DNA of 64,000 nt from Anas platyrhynchos (GCF_047663525.1 NC_092616.1:3943501-4007500); one strand, 5' to 3'; shown: positions 22,200 through 33,127, counted from the first letter of the stretch. Translations and numbers: made by a program. The notes: generated by a model not told the origin, from the letters alone.

Positions 22200-22629
22200 G
22201 CGTTTTTGCAATGAGAGCCCACCCCTCCCCTCAGCTTCCTTTTTCCACCTTTTATTGATGAGTGTGACATCATATGGCATGGAATATCCCTTTGATTGGT
22301 TTAGGTCAGCTGCCCTGGTGATGTTCCTTTCTCACTTTTTGCTCACCCCCAGCCTGCTGGCTCTGGGAGGAGGGTTAGAGAGAGTCCTGATGCTGTGCCA
22401 ATCAGACCCAGTACACACTGCTCCAGACTGTTAGTAATGCTCAATAAATTATCTTAATCTCCCTACACTGTGTCCGCTTTGCTCATGATTGCAATTGGTG
22501 ACTGATCTGCTTGTCCCTTAAAACAACCCTGGAGTCCTTTTCAACTCTCTTTTCTCCATCTATTCCTTTCAGGAGTGGGGGTGAAAGGAGTGGTGGAGGT
22601 GAGCTTCCCATCAGTGTGAAACCACCATA
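22200..22629 (+). mobile_element. LTR2 copy behind the OR at 22.9 kb
   Basis: It contains CTCAATAAATTATCTTAATC at 22439-22458, GATTGCAATTGGTGACTGAT, and ends TGTGAAACCACCATA at 22629, 285 bp past the stop of the minus-strand OR. Its left limit is uncertain (a poly(A) run sits at 22059-22081). It is the same LTR family and has the same position and orientation relative to the OR as the copies at 13.2, 30.05 and 38.6 kb. Old and partial. Confidence 0.7.
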
Positions 22630-22705
22630 ATGTTCAACCCTACTGCTGGCAACAGCTTTGAAAGAAGAAGCATGATTTCAGGTAGTGCATTGGGGAAGAT
22701 CCTGT

Positions 22706-22711
22706 TTTATT
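22706..22711 (-). terminator. Polyadenylation signal of the OR at 22914
   Basis: TTTATT on the plus strand is AATAAA on the OR strand, in the context GCTTAATAAAACAGG, about 200 bp after the stop codon. The same context recurs behind the sister ORs. Confidence 0.6.
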
Positions 22712-22913
22712 AAGCAGATGCCAAGGAAGAGTGCTTACAAACAGGTAGTCAAATAATGTCCAGAGTAAACAGAGCAGTTTCATAGCTCAGGAGATGTGGG
22801 ATGAACAAATACTTTTTTTCTAAGAAAGTAGTAATTGGAAATGACACAGAAGGTAATTGTAAAGTAATGAGAAAGAAAGTACCACTCAGGCCTGCAATGG
22901 AAAACAAACAATG

Positions 22914-23873
22914 TCATTTGTGAAGAAAAGTGAAAAAGGTATCCATCTTAAGAAAAATCCATGTAATCACTTTCTTGATAGCACGCTTGAGCTCCTCGTT
23001 TCTCATGCTGTAGATGAGAGGATTGAATACTGGGGGCAAGACTGAATAGAGAACTGCCACCACCAGATCCAGTGATGGGGAGGAGATGGACGGGGGCTTC
23101 AGGTAGGCAAAAAAGCCAGTGCTGAGAAACAGGGAGACCACAAAGAGGTGGGGGAGGCAAGTGGAAAAGGCTTTGTGCCGTCCCTGCTCAGAAGGCATCC
23201 TCAACACAGCCCTGAAGATCTGCACATAGGACAGTATGATGAAAACAAAACAGACAAATGCTAAACAGAAACCAGCCAGTAGAAGCCAAACTTCCCTGAG
23301 GTAGGAGTCTGTGCAGGAGAGCTTGAGGACCTGGGGGATTTCACAGAAGAACTGGTCCAGGGTATTTCCTCCACAGAGGGGCAGGGAAAATGAATTGGCA
23401 GTGTGTAACAAAGCATAGAGAACCCCACTGCCCCAGGCAGCTGCTGCCATCTGGGCACAAGCTCTGCTGCCCAGGAGGCTCCCGTAGTGCAGGGGCTTGC
23501 AGATGGCAACGTAGCGGTCATAGGACATGATGGTGAGAATAGAATACTCTGCTAAAAACAAACAAAAGAAGAAAAAGACCTGTGCAACACATCCTGCATA
23601 GGAGATGGCCCTGGTGTCCCAGAGGGAATTGGCCATGGCTTTGGGGAGAGTGGTGGAGATGCAGCCCAGGTCGAGGAGGGCAAGGTTGAGGAGGAAGAAG
23701 TACATGGGGGTGTGGAGGCGGTCGTCGCAGGCTATGGCGGTGAGGATGAGGCCGTTGCCCAGGAGGGCAGCCAGGTAGATGCCCAGGAAGAGCGTGAAGT
23801 GCAGGAGCTGCAGCTCGCGTGTGTCTGCAAATGGCAGGAGGAGGAACTCAGTGATGGAGCTGCTGTTGGACAT
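22914..23873 (-). CDS. Olfactory receptor, family 14 type, intact
   Basis: This is a 319-residue odorant receptor. The start ATG (MSNSSSITEF) at 23873 follows an acceptor at 23901 (TTTTCCTCCTCAG); an upstream in-frame extension lacks an ATG and is 5'UTR. Visible are the NSS glycosylation site at residue 3, GNGLILT, PMYFFLLNLALLDLG, MSYDRYVAICKPLHY at 116-130, Cys95, Cys167 and Cys177, KAFSTCLPHLFVVS, and NPLIYSMRNEELK. There is no damage. A matching upstream module lies on the same strand with its exon end at 26510, so the inferred intron is 2.6 kb. The gene is in inverted orientation to, and is the duplicate partner of, the unit at 7.4-12 kb. Confidence 0.95.
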   Translation of the reverse strand: MSNSSSITEFLLLPFADTRELQLLHFTLFLGIYLAALLGNGLILTAIACDDRLHTPMYFFLLNLALLDLGCISTTLPKAMANSLWDTRAISYAGCVAQVFFFFCLFLAEYSILTIMSYDRYVAICKPLHYGSLLGSRACAQMAAAAWGSGVLYALLHTANSFSLPLCGGNTLDQFFCEIPQVLKLSCTDSYLREVWLLLAGFCLAFVCFVFIILSYVQIFRAVLRMPSEQGRHKAFSTCLPHLFVVSLFLSTGFFAYLKPPSISSPSLDLVVAVLYSVLPPVFNPLIYSMRNEELKRAIKKVITWIFLKMDTFFTFLHK

Positions 23874-23900
23874 TTGATTCCTCTGGCCATGGAGACCTGT

Positions 23901-26509
23901 CTGAGGAGGAAAATACAGCAAAATGCTAGGCTAGACTGTGTGAGAAAAATGTACCCCACTTCTTAAAACTCAAAATTGATGCTCCCCTTTCAGGAAGACC
24001 TCTGCAGGTGCCTTGCTAGGGTGTTGCTTGGTGGTGCCAGAGAGTGCTACTGGGTGCAGCCAACTATGGAAACCCTTTGTATTTCAGTTGCACTCCAGGT
24101 GAAATCTTGTGGGTCCTGTGAGGCAACAACTCTGTCCTTTAGATCAGAGCTGGGGAAGCAATCTGGGTATGGAGAGCTGACTGAGGAGGGAAAAAACAGG
24201 AAAATATTAAGACAGAACTCTGTGATGCATCCCACTCCATTTCTTGCAGAAACCTCACAGACTGCCTCTCCCCTTTCAGGAAGGCCTTTGCAGGTCCCTT
24301 TGATGAGCTGTGATTGGTACTGGTTGACGGTGCCACCAGGATCAGAGGGGCTCTGGAGGAGGGAGTCCTGCCCTACAGAGTTAGGTAGATGACAACACGG
24401 GCTTTTCTCAGAATACAGTTGAGCTATCAAAGATTTTTTCAACATGACTGCACCTCAGGGCAGAGTGGAGGCAGCTGGTATATCCATCAGTCCTTGTCTC
24501 AACTGCTCTGTACAGGCACCTCTGGAGGATGGTCACACTCAGTTGTTCCCCTGAAAAGAACCTGGATGCTGCTTACAGCAGAGGAATCCAGGTTCAAAGG
24601 GCAGATCTCCAAACCCCTCACTCATCTCGTACCTCAGGAGGATCTCAGCTCTCTGCTCTTCACCACGGACATGGAGGGACCACAGGAGCTGCCCACATTC
24701 GGCCATCCAGCAGCATTTGCATGGCCTTAGGACTGACGTGTCTTCTCCACAGGGCTGCTAGATAACACAGAGCTGCTAGGGCAGAGCTGTGCCCTTGTGC
24801 ATGGCAGCCTGCAGCCCGGCAGAAGCCCCTTATAAAGAGTTAAATGTCCTTAGTTGTGGTGTCCTGAAGGAAGAGTGAGCTCCTTCCTAGCCCAACACAC
24901 CTTAGAGGCCCAAAAGTTAGGAGGGAACATGGATGCTTTTTGTTCGTGCATATACCTGAGCAATAGGAACAACATCGTCACTGTTTGAGCCACATATGAA
25001 TTATGATCCCTAATGCAGCTCAAACAGTGACGATGTTGTTCCTATCACTCACAAACACATGCTTTCTCAGAAGCAGCTTCATTCTCCTCTCTGGCTGGAG
25101 CTCTGGTTTGTGCTGGCTGAGCACTGTTTGGAGCAGCAGCCTATGCCCATGAGCTCTCAAGGACTCTCCCTTACCCATCCTTTACCCCTCTCCCTCCCCC
25201 CCCCCCCCCCGTTCCCGCCTGCTCTGTACAGCAGTGTGTTCCTGGGAAAGGAATTGAACGTTCTGGGAAGGGAACGTTCTGAAACACATACTTCTTTTGT
25301 TCAGATGTAGTGCACCTATAATAAAGAAAGGCCGTTCAACATCTTCCAGCAGGATAACCTCAGGGACACAGCTGGATTACCTTTAACCAGAGTGACCTGA
25401 ACAGAGTCAGCTCACTTCCCAGCACTACGCACTGCAGTGCCCTGAGACATTTTGGCTAGAACAGCTTGGGCACTTTGCTCCCAGTGACACATCTCCAGAG
25501 CAGGACTCACTATTCTGGTGTTTGAGCTCTGGCTTTAATCGCACTGTGCAGAGTCAGAGGAGAATAGTAAGGGCAGGATGAATGGGAGGGGAAACACAAA
25601 GAAATGCCCCAGTGCTTCTGCTGAGGAAGGCAAGAATGAGAGTGAGAGATGAGCACTGGGAGTGTCCTCTTGTTCTGAAGGTTGGGCAGCCAAAGGGTAA
25701 CAGTTAGAGACCCCATGATTTTGGGGGCAGAAGCTTTTCTGGACGGGAGAACAGACCATGCAGCTGCTCAGGGGAAGGTGTCTGCAGTGCAGGGATGGCA
25801 CGAAATGGAGTACAGAACTGCCGTTGCCAGGTTCAGCCACGTGTGGTCATGGAGCTTTATATGGGCTGAGGGGCAGAAAAGGGACTTGCTGTGATCCTTA
25901 TAGAGTTCCTAGTGATGCTTAAGGAGTCTCAGGCTCTTCTTGGAAATAAGAATATCTATTTCTATTCTGGCTGAGAAAAAGAATTAAAAAATGAAAGCAG
26001 AGGCTGAGAAAATCTGTGATTGAAGCTGCTAACCCCTGTCCTGACTCTCCTCTTGCGAAGTCCCCTTGGATACATCCTGGATGTGCTGTGGAGCTGTGAG
26101 CAGGCTGCCCCATGCAGCAACCTCCCGCCAGCAGCAGGACCCTGCCCTGCCAGGGGGGCTCCTTCCACCCGCAGCTTCTCCCCACAGCGCCCTGGGCAGT
26201 TCCCTGGGCAGGCTGAGTGCTGAGCCTGGCAGGCGGCAGAGGCCCTGCCCCGGCACACAGCCCCTGGGCCACAGCAGGGACCCTGCTCTGCACCACAGCC
26301 CTGGACACCCCTGCCTGCACCCCCAGCTTCACAGTCTGCAGTCAGCCCAAGACAAGGGAACCCTCCGGGCCTGGACACTTACCCTGCAGCAGGGAACCTC
26401 TGCATTGGAGTTTGTGCTTTTCCACACTAAAGAAATACCAAATGCATCTGGCCTGATCTTCTAATCTGCCCTGATATTCCTGTGCAATACACTGCAGAAA
26501 GAGACTTAC
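23901..26509 (-). other. Inferred 5'UTR intron of the OR at 22914
   Basis: The donor on the minus strand is CG|GTAAGTCTC at 26510/26509 and the acceptor is at 23901. Its middle part (24500-24780) matches 10240-10520 inverted. The stretch 24830-25850 has no counterpart there and explains the longer intron. It includes a C-homopolymer at 25196-25210 and a perfect hairpin at 24963-25045. The 25850-26340 region matches the other module introns. Confidence 0.6.
24963..25045. other. Perfect 28-bp inverted repeat (hairpin)
   Basis: Arm 24963-24990 and arm 25018-25045 are exact reverse complements over 28 bp, separated by a 27-nt loop rich in A and T. The arm begins ATAGGAACAACATCG. It lies inside the inferred intron of the OR at 22914. 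No other copy is in the window. Nothing identifies it as a known RNA or transposon. Confidence 0.9.
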
Positions 26510-26900
26510 CGTGTTATATGCTAGGAAGGTTTCTCCTCCACCGAGCTCTCAGCATTCACATATTCCTCTCAGTTTGTAACCACTCTCTCCCTTCTCTCCC
26601 CTCTCTGTGCCAGCTACAGGCAGTGCCCCCAGCCCTGCTGCACTGTGCACAGGAGCTGCTCCTGGGCAGAGCTGTCTCTCTGCAGCGCTGCCCGCTTGCC
26701 AGGAGCTCCCCTTGGGCCCAGGAGCCCGGCCCAGCTCAGCAGCAGAGGCCCAGCCCAAGGCCTCCCTTGCTCTGCCCCCCACCAGGCTCCCTGCACATGG
26801 CCCTGGGGCTGCAGGGGAACCTGCTGGGAAACAGCCTGAAGGGATCCCTGGGGCTCCAGCCCTCACCTGGCACACATACTTCTTGACAGCAGGATCATTT
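26510..26900 (-). promoter_or_regulatory. OR upstream module 3 (promoter and noncoding exon 1)
   Basis: On the minus strand the exon ends ATATAACACG at 26510 and is followed by GTAAGTCTC. The core block is nearly identical to modules 1 and 2, and the EBF-like TCCCTGGGGC lies at 26845-26854, 335 bp before the exon end. The intact OR at 22914-23873 is downstream on the same strand. Confidence 0.65.
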
Positions 26901-27819
26901 CTCCTAAGGGAACACTAATTAAGCGTAACAATCACATCTTCTTGTCCCACTATCAGTTTGGACATCAAGTCATGGTCAGGGACTGATCTCCTTCATCCCC
27001 ACTTCAGGAAATAATTCAGCAGAGTCAGTCAAGGCATCTCATGCTGGTTGTTATTCCTGGGGCTGGAAAGGGATCTCAGCTCCCTCCCATATCTGCCACA
27101 GACCCACAGGATCTGGGATTCCTCAGGCCTCAGTTCAGGTGTCCACAACATAGGCACCTTAATGTGAATTACTGAGCCACAATAGCTCCTTAGCGGAGAT
27201 GGAGGACAGGCAGGAGCTGTTCAGATGGAAATACCTGCTGAAATTTGAGGTTAATCCTTTGGTCTGATGGGGCATTCCTCAGGCCAACTGAAATGGCAGA
27301 AGATGCCACGTGTAGGACAACTGAACCTGTCCCTACTCCTTATGTTCAGAGCAGCATGCAGAGGCTGTCAGCAGAGCAAAAGGAGTCATGTGTCACAGGC
27401 AGAGCTAAACCTATTCTGTTCTCTTTTAAATGTTCTCTTTTTTCCTTTCTCTTCTATGTCACCCTTGGCTGTAATGGCTGTTGTGTCTCGGACATCTCCA
27501 CAGGGCCTCAGCTCTCACCAGCCAGGTCTCCCTGCTCTTTGTGCCTTGAGGCAGGACTCTGCAGGGGTACAACAGGTCATCAGTGAGGATAAAATCAGTG
27601 GTTACTTTGCAAACTACACCCTTAACAGTCCATGGGACCTAGGGGCCTGCATCCAAGGGTACAGGGAGAGTGTTCTGGCCTGGAGGTACTGGCTCCTTTT
27701 GATCCCAGGAAGGGATCAGACAGCAGCATTCAGGTGCTGTAAGTGATCGTTTAAATGCTCTTAGAGCTAAGACTATAAGGAGAGAAGACTATAGATGATC
27801 TGCTGAATTTGGTGTGACT

Positions 27820-28363
27820 TTATTCTAGACACAATACTCCACCGTTAGTCTCAGATCTCCATTACATGTTTGCACTGACCCTATGGGATTATTAAAGGTG
27901 AACAAATGTTGCTGATCAGTCCTTGGCTCTCCAGTTGATGAATCAGCATATATATGGGAATCAGGGATTCTTGGGTGGTGCCATATTGCCACTGGTGCAC
28001 CATTTGGGTAGCTACTGGCACTTTGACCCTCAGCAACCCCACAACTGAAGGATCCTGTGAGGCACCGGGCAAGGTAGAAAACTGTTGAATGTGCATAAAT
28101 CACCATAAATCACCTCCAGCATGGCCAATTCCATCAGATATGGCCTGGGTCTCTCCCTGGTTGTCCATTTGCCTGGGTGACATACAACATCTTCCTTGAA
28201 GGGATACCTTTCCTTTACACCTGACAGGAGTTACCTCAGGAGAAGGAGGATTTGTGCCCCCTTTGCAATTGCTTTGTCAATGCCCCCTTCCCTGGGGAGG
28301 GATCCCAGCTGCTTGGCTTCCCTGCCCTCTAATTCCAGGCTACCGGCCCTGTTATCCCAGTAT
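27820..28363 (-). mobile_element. ERVL-type endogenous retrovirus relic, inverted copy
   Basis: Same gag/pol fragment as 7438-7985 in reverse orientation, carried here by the segmental duplication and not by a separate insertion. It is broken and cut off at the duplication breakpoint. Confidence 0.65.
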
Positions 28364-28750
28364 CTGGATTCCTTTGCTCTCAGCAGTGTTTAGACCCTTC
28401 TCAGGGGAACACCTGAGTCTGGTATCTTCCAGCTCAAAGTGATGCCAGCGCAGGGCACCTGTGAACAGGACTGAGGGACAGGATGGCTGCCCTCACTCGG
28501 CTCTAAGGGACAGAGCCTTTGCCTCTCAGCACCCACAAGATTGCACTTGGAGTGCAGCAGTAATGCCAAGGACTTCCAGAGTCCCCTGTTCCCAGTGGCA
28601 CCCTCTCATAGCATTCATCAGAGGTCGACCAAGGCAACTGCAGCAGAGGTTTTCCTGAAAGGGCAGCAACAGCTTTGAGGTTTAACAAGACTAGAGTACA
28701 TTTTGCTCACAGTGTCTAGCCTAACATTTTGCTGTACTTTCCTCATCCAG
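28364..28750 (+). other. Remaining upstream region of the OR at 28788
   Basis: The stretch after the breakpoint shares TCAGGGGAACACCTGAGT and GGACAGAGCCTTTGCCTC-type text with the introns before the ORs at 11020 and 47017. It ends at the acceptor CTTTCCTCATCCAG (28750). No module copy with a splice donor lies upstream on this strand. Confidence 0.6.
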
Positions 28751-28787
28751 GTCCTCAGAGCCGGGTCCTCAGGCCCACAGGAATTAA

Positions 28788-29747
28788 ATGTCCAACAGCA
28801 GCTCCATCACCGAGTTCCTCTTCCTGCCATTTGCAGACACATGGGAGCTGCAGCTCCTGCACTTCACGCTCTTCCTGGGCATCTACCTGGCTGCCCTCCT
28901 GGGCAACGGCCTCATCCTCACTGCCATAGCCTGCAACCACCGTCTCCACACCCCCATGTACTTCTTCCTCCTCAACCTCGCCCTCCTCGACCTGGGCTGC
29001 ATCTCCACCACTGTCCCCAAAGCCATGGCCAATTCCCTTCATGATACCAGGGCCATCTCCTACTCAGGATGTGCTGCACAGTTCTTTTTTTTCCTCTTTT
29101 TGATATCAGCGGAATATTGCCTTCTCACCATCATGTCCTATGACCGCTACGTTGCCATCTGCAAACCCCTGCACTAGGGGACCCTCCTGGGCAGCAGAGC
29201 TTGTGCCCAGATGGCAACAGCTGCCTGGGGCAGTGGCTTTCTCAATGCTATCCTGCACGCGGCCAGTACATTTTCCCTGCCCCTCTGCCAAGGCAATGCT
29301 TTGGACCAGTTCTTCTGTGAAATCCCTCAGATCCTCAAGCTCTCCTGCTCAAATTCCTACCACAGGGAACTTTGGGTTCTTGTCGTTGCTATCTGTTTTG
29401 CATCTGGCTGTTTTGTTTTCCTTCTTTTTTCCTATGTACGGATCTTCAGGGCTGTGCTGAGGATGCCCTCTGAGCACGGGCGACACAAGCACTTTTCCAC
29501 GTGCCTCCCTCACCTGTTTGTTGTCTCCCTCTTTGTCAGCACTGGCTTTTTTGCCTACCTGAAGCCCCCCTCTATTTCCTCCCCATCCCTGGATCTCGTG
29601 GTGGCAGTTCTGTACTCAGTAGTGCCCCCAGCATTCAATCCCCTCATCTACAACATGAGAAACAAGGAGCTCAAGGGTGTTATTAGGAAAGGAATTTCTT
29701 GGATATTTCTGAATGGTGATAAACTTCCCCGCTTTCTCCACAAATGA
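28788..29747 (+). pseudogene. Family-14 olfactory receptor with one nonsense codon
   Basis: A full-length receptor frame of 319 codons starts at ATG 28788 (MSNSSSITEF) and ends at TGA 29745-29747. It is broken once: codon 130, TAC (Tyr) in every sister, is TAG at 29175-29177, right after MSYDRYVAICKPLH. The rest stays in frame and keeps KHFSTCLPHL (His for the usual Ala) and NPLIYNMRN. The single lesion suggests a recent loss or a segregating null allele. A splice acceptor lies at 28750, but the upstream module is missing because the inverted duplication edge is at 28363. The 3' flank with AATAAA at 29972-29977 is intact. Confidence 0.93.
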
Positions 29748-29971
29748 CTTCCTGGGTATGCTTTGAAGGCCTGCTCCTTGTTTCATTAAGTGTATTGTTA
29801 TTTTTATCTTTATCCTCAGTTTCCTTTCCATTTATTACTTTCTTATTAAAAAAAAAAAAAAAAAAAAAGCTTATTCATCCAGCATCTCCTGAGGTATTAA
29901 ACTGCTCTGTTTACTCTGCACAGTTTTTCCCTCCTTGCATGTCAGTACTGACTTTCTCTTAGCATCTGCTT

Positions 29972-29977
29972 AATAAA
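29972..29977 (+). terminator. Polyadenylation signal behind the OR at 28788
   Basis: AATAAA in GCTTAATAAAACAGC, about 225 bp after the stop, in the same context as behind the ORs at 12.9 and 22.9 kb. Confidence 0.6.
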
Positions 29978-30052
29978 ACAGCATCTCTCCAATGCACTGC
30001 CTGAAATCTTGCCTCTTCTTTCAAAGCTGGTGTCAGCAATAGGTCTGAGCAT

Positions 30053-30317
30053 TGCAGCGGTTTCACACTGATGGACAGCTGAACTCCACCACACCACTCT
30101 TTCACCCCTGCTCCTGAAAGGTACAAACAAAGAAAATAGAGCTGGAAAGGGCTGCAAGGTTGAGTTTAGGGACGAGGAGATGACTCATCAATTGCAGTTA
30201 TGGTATAAGCAGACTCTGTAGGGAGATTAAGATAATATATTTATTAACAGACTGGAGCAGTGGAGAAAAAAAAAAAAAGTGAACTAAAAAGATATCCACC
30301 CTTCTCTCCTCCTCTGT
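30053..30317 (-). mobile_element. LTR2 fragment behind the OR at 28788
   Basis: It starts TGCAGCGGTTTCACAC 306 bp after the OR stop and passes TTGCAGTTATGGTATAAGCA and GATTAAGATAATATATTTA. It is truncated in its own 5' part where the unknown block at 30318 begins. Same insertion as at 38590. Confidence 0.75.
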
Positions 30318-30641
30318 CTGTTGTCAGCTGTCAAAAACTGCATGTTCTGGGCTTAGGGGGGGAGGAAGTGGGGGGCTGGAGAGGGCTGGTGGCAGCTGTG
30401 AGAGCCCTTCCCGAGGGTCCCACTGGGCTTAGGGGACAATGGGGCAGCCAGGACTCTTGGGTCCTGATGCTAGGGCTGCTCTGAGCCCAAAGGCTGCTTT
30501 AATCACTGCTCTGCATATCCTCATAATGATAGAAAATCCAGGGCCAGATTTCCCTGCGAGATATCAGATCATGTCCTGGGTGCTGAGATGCCATCCTTGG
30601 ATGGCCACAGCTCTGGTACTGAACCCTTCCCATTTTCCTTG
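30318..30641. repeat. Unknown block, second of three copies
   Basis: Copy of the block at 5384-5850 and 38862-39211, lying between two LTR2 pieces of equal orientation. Shared text includes GTCCTGATGCTAGGGCTGC and GGTGCTGAGATGCCATCC. Confidence 0.65.
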
Positions 30642-31408
30642 TATGGTGGTTTTACTCTGCTAAGCAGCTCAACTCCACCATAACCTCTCTCTAACTCCTT
30701 CTTCTCAAAGGAAAAGGGGGAGAAAATATGATGAAAGGTGCTCAGGGTTTGTTCACCTAGTAAGATCAGATTAGCCACCAAGTTTCATGAAATCATAGAG
30801 TCATAGAAGGTTGGAAAAGACCTCCAAGATCATTTGGTCCAACTGCAACCCCTCTGTATTGTCACAGTCACCAGTTATTGTCATGGGCAAAAATGAATGA
30901 GCGTAGGGAAACTAATATAATTTGTTGCCTATCACCAGCAAACTAGACTAGTGAGGAGCTACAAGCAAACTAAAACCCACCTTGCCCTCCATACATCCTC
31001 TTCTACTTAGACCCTCCAAGTAGCTGAGGGGAATAGGGAATGGGGAATGGGGGCTGTACATGATGCTTCATCTCCACCACTCCTTCAGGGTTACCCTCTG
31101 CCCCTGCTCCAGCATGGGATCCCTCCCATGGGATGCTGTCCTACCCAAACAGCTTCTGTGTGCGCTTCCCACGGGCAGCAGCTCTTCAATAATTGCTCTT
31201 ACATGGGTCTGTACCGTAGGGTCCATCTGTCAGGAGCAAACTGCTGTCCCACAGGCAGCAGCTCCCCCCAGATCCCCAGATCCCCTGCTTCTGTAGGGGC
31301 TCTCCACGGGCTGCAGCCTCCTCCAGGCCACATCCACCTGCTCCACCGGGGGCTCATCCACAGGCTGTGGTGTGGAGATGTACTCTGCCATAGTACCCAT
31401 GGGCTGCA
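30642..31408 (-). mobile_element. LTR2 copy with a nested CR1 tail
   Basis: It starts TATGGTGGTTTTACTC and contains the repeated GGGCTGCAG and CATCTGTCAGGAGCAAACTG text of the family. A CR1 3' end (30787-30860, minus strand) sits inside it. The same nested piece occurs at 39367-39440, so this state predates the duplication. Confidence 0.7.
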
Positions 31409-31917
31409 AGTGTTGTCCGTATGTTCATGCCCCGTCGGCCCCACCAATAAGCACGTACACTCAGAATGCACACAAAGGTCTTTTAATTAAATAAGTAATT
31501 ATAGAACTCTGCAGAGTCAGGTTTCTTAGTGAACTTTTGTAAAGCAAGCATACATCTAGCTTGAATCACCATTTTTTACACACAACAAACTTGAGAAACT
31601 CTCTCTCTGGCTACTTTTAATTGGCTGTTTCAGCTTTCCTGACTTTCCTCTACTGAGTTTGTGCATTACAGAGGACCAGGCACAGGGGGAGGAGGGGTAT
31701 TGGGAGGCAGGTGGGGAAAACACCATATTCCACATTAGCATACATTACTATTTTGATTGGTGTGATTTTTAGTATGTTAATGACCCTTAATGAGCAAAAG
31801 GTCAGTCTGGAATCTTCCTGCAGTTGTTTTTCTCCTTTTTGTTTTTTATCTTCCATCTCTTATCTCCTTTGCTTCTGATATCTCAAGGCTACCTATCTCC
31901 CTGTTTTCTTTAGGTTT
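31409..31917 (-). mobile_element. LTR-like element of a third family
   Basis: It starts near TGTTGTCCGTATG and contains GGTCTTTTAATTAAATAAG and ACTCTGCAGAGTCAGG. A shorter copy lies at 39984-40281. It looks like an avian retroviral LTR in minus orientation, but I cannot name the family. No internal genes are seen. Confidence 0.45.
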
Positions 31918-32625
31918 CACAGAATCTTGGAGTAGCCAAGGTTAGAAGGGACCTCTGAAGATCATCTAGTCCAACCCCCCTGCCAAGCAGGATCACCGAG
32001 AACGCATTGCACAGGATGGCATCCAGGTGAGTTTTGAATATCTCCAGAGAGGAAGACTCCACCACCTCTTTGTGAAAGTGTCACTCTCACAGTAAAGAAG
32101 TGCTCCCTCATATACAGACGGAACCTCCTGTGCTTCAGTTTGTGCCCGTTGCCTCCTGTCCTGTCACTGGGTACAACTGAGAAGAGTCTGGTTCCATCTT
32201 CCTGACACCCTCCCCTCAGATATTTATACACATGGATGAGGTCTCCCCTCAGTCTTCTCCTCTCCTATACAGGCCCATTAATCTAATATTCCAGTCCTCT
32301 AATCAGCTTTGTAGCCCTCCTCTGGACTCGCTCCAGTAGTTCCATGTCCCTCTTTTCCTGGGGAGCCCAGACCTGGACACAGGACTGCAGGTGCGGCCTC
32401 ACTGAGACTGAGTAGAGGGGGAGGATCACCTCCCTTGGCCTGCTGGCGACACTCTTCCAAATGCACCCCAGGGTCCTGTTGGCCTTCTTGGCCACAAGGG
32501 CACACTGCTGACTCGTGCTCAGCCTGCTGTCCCCCAGGACTCCCAGGTGCCTGTCTGCAGAGCTGCTCTCCAGCAGGTCATTCTTAGCCTGTTCTGCTAC
32601 TTGGGGTTATTCCTCCCCAGGAACT
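31918..32625 (-). mobile_element. CR1 LINE, 3' part, older copy
   Basis: The tail TTCACAGAATCTTGG is at 31918, followed by the conserved CR1 C-terminal region in reverse: GAGAGGAAGACTCCACCACC, CTTCAGTTTGTGCCCGTTGC and TCCTCTGGACTCGCTCCAG. The frame is disrupted at several places and there is no long ORF. The first 310 bp correspond to the piece at 40282-40403. Confidence 0.85.
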
Positions 32626-33127
32626 TTCCATATGGAGTTTGCTTGTTCATTTGTTTGATTTTCCTTTCTGGCTTTGTGATAATGTTGCCTACACAGAAAT
32701 GCCCTTCTCCATTCCCTTGTATCTAAGTATTCCCATCTGTGTGACCCATGGTTTCTCTAAACTATGAAACAGGCTCTCTGTGTATTTAAACCAAACAAAT
32801 CTTGGTCTGAGACCCATTCTCAGCAGATCAGGAGTGAATGGAAACTGGGGCTGTGGTGGCAGTGCCCAGAGCCCTGCAGCAGCCTGCAGTGGGCACTACC
32901 GTGGTGCCAGCCCAGCTGGGGAGGTGGGCAGAGGGTAGGGAGGGGGGAGAGCCAAGGGCCAGCTGGGTCGGTCTGGAAGCTGCCCAGCAGAGAGAAATAT
33001 CTGTATTGAGCTGGGATGTACGTCCATGCAGGGGGAGGACATGGTGTTATCGTGAGAGCACGGCTGTGGGAACATGTTTGGGGCAGTGGGGCTGGGCCAC
33101 TGTAGCGACTGGACACTGATAGGGGCG
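32626..33127. other. GC-rich paralogous stretch
   Basis: Positions about 32845-32925 match 49670-49750 (GGGGCTGTGGTGGC, CAGCCTGC, GTGGGCACT). The stretch around 33060-33120 (CACGGCTGTGGGAACATG) recurs at 34398-34460 on the other side of the CR1. No gene recognised. Confidence 0.5.

Larger units (their letters stand above)
26075..28363 (-). repeat. Inverted segmental duplication, right arm
   Basis: This is the mirror copy of 7438-9640. It contains the OR module, the paired stretch at 27245-27586 and part of the ERVL relic. Its outer edge at 28363 lies inside the ERVL relic and abuts CTGGATTCCTTTGCTC, which belongs to the upstream region of a different OR, so a rearrangement breakpoint is directly visible. 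Confidence 0.85.

Noticed and set aside
24500-24780. A separate gene antisense to the OR at 22914
   Set aside because: The stretch is homologous, inverted, to 10240-10520 in the intron of the sister OR and carries no conserved frame.
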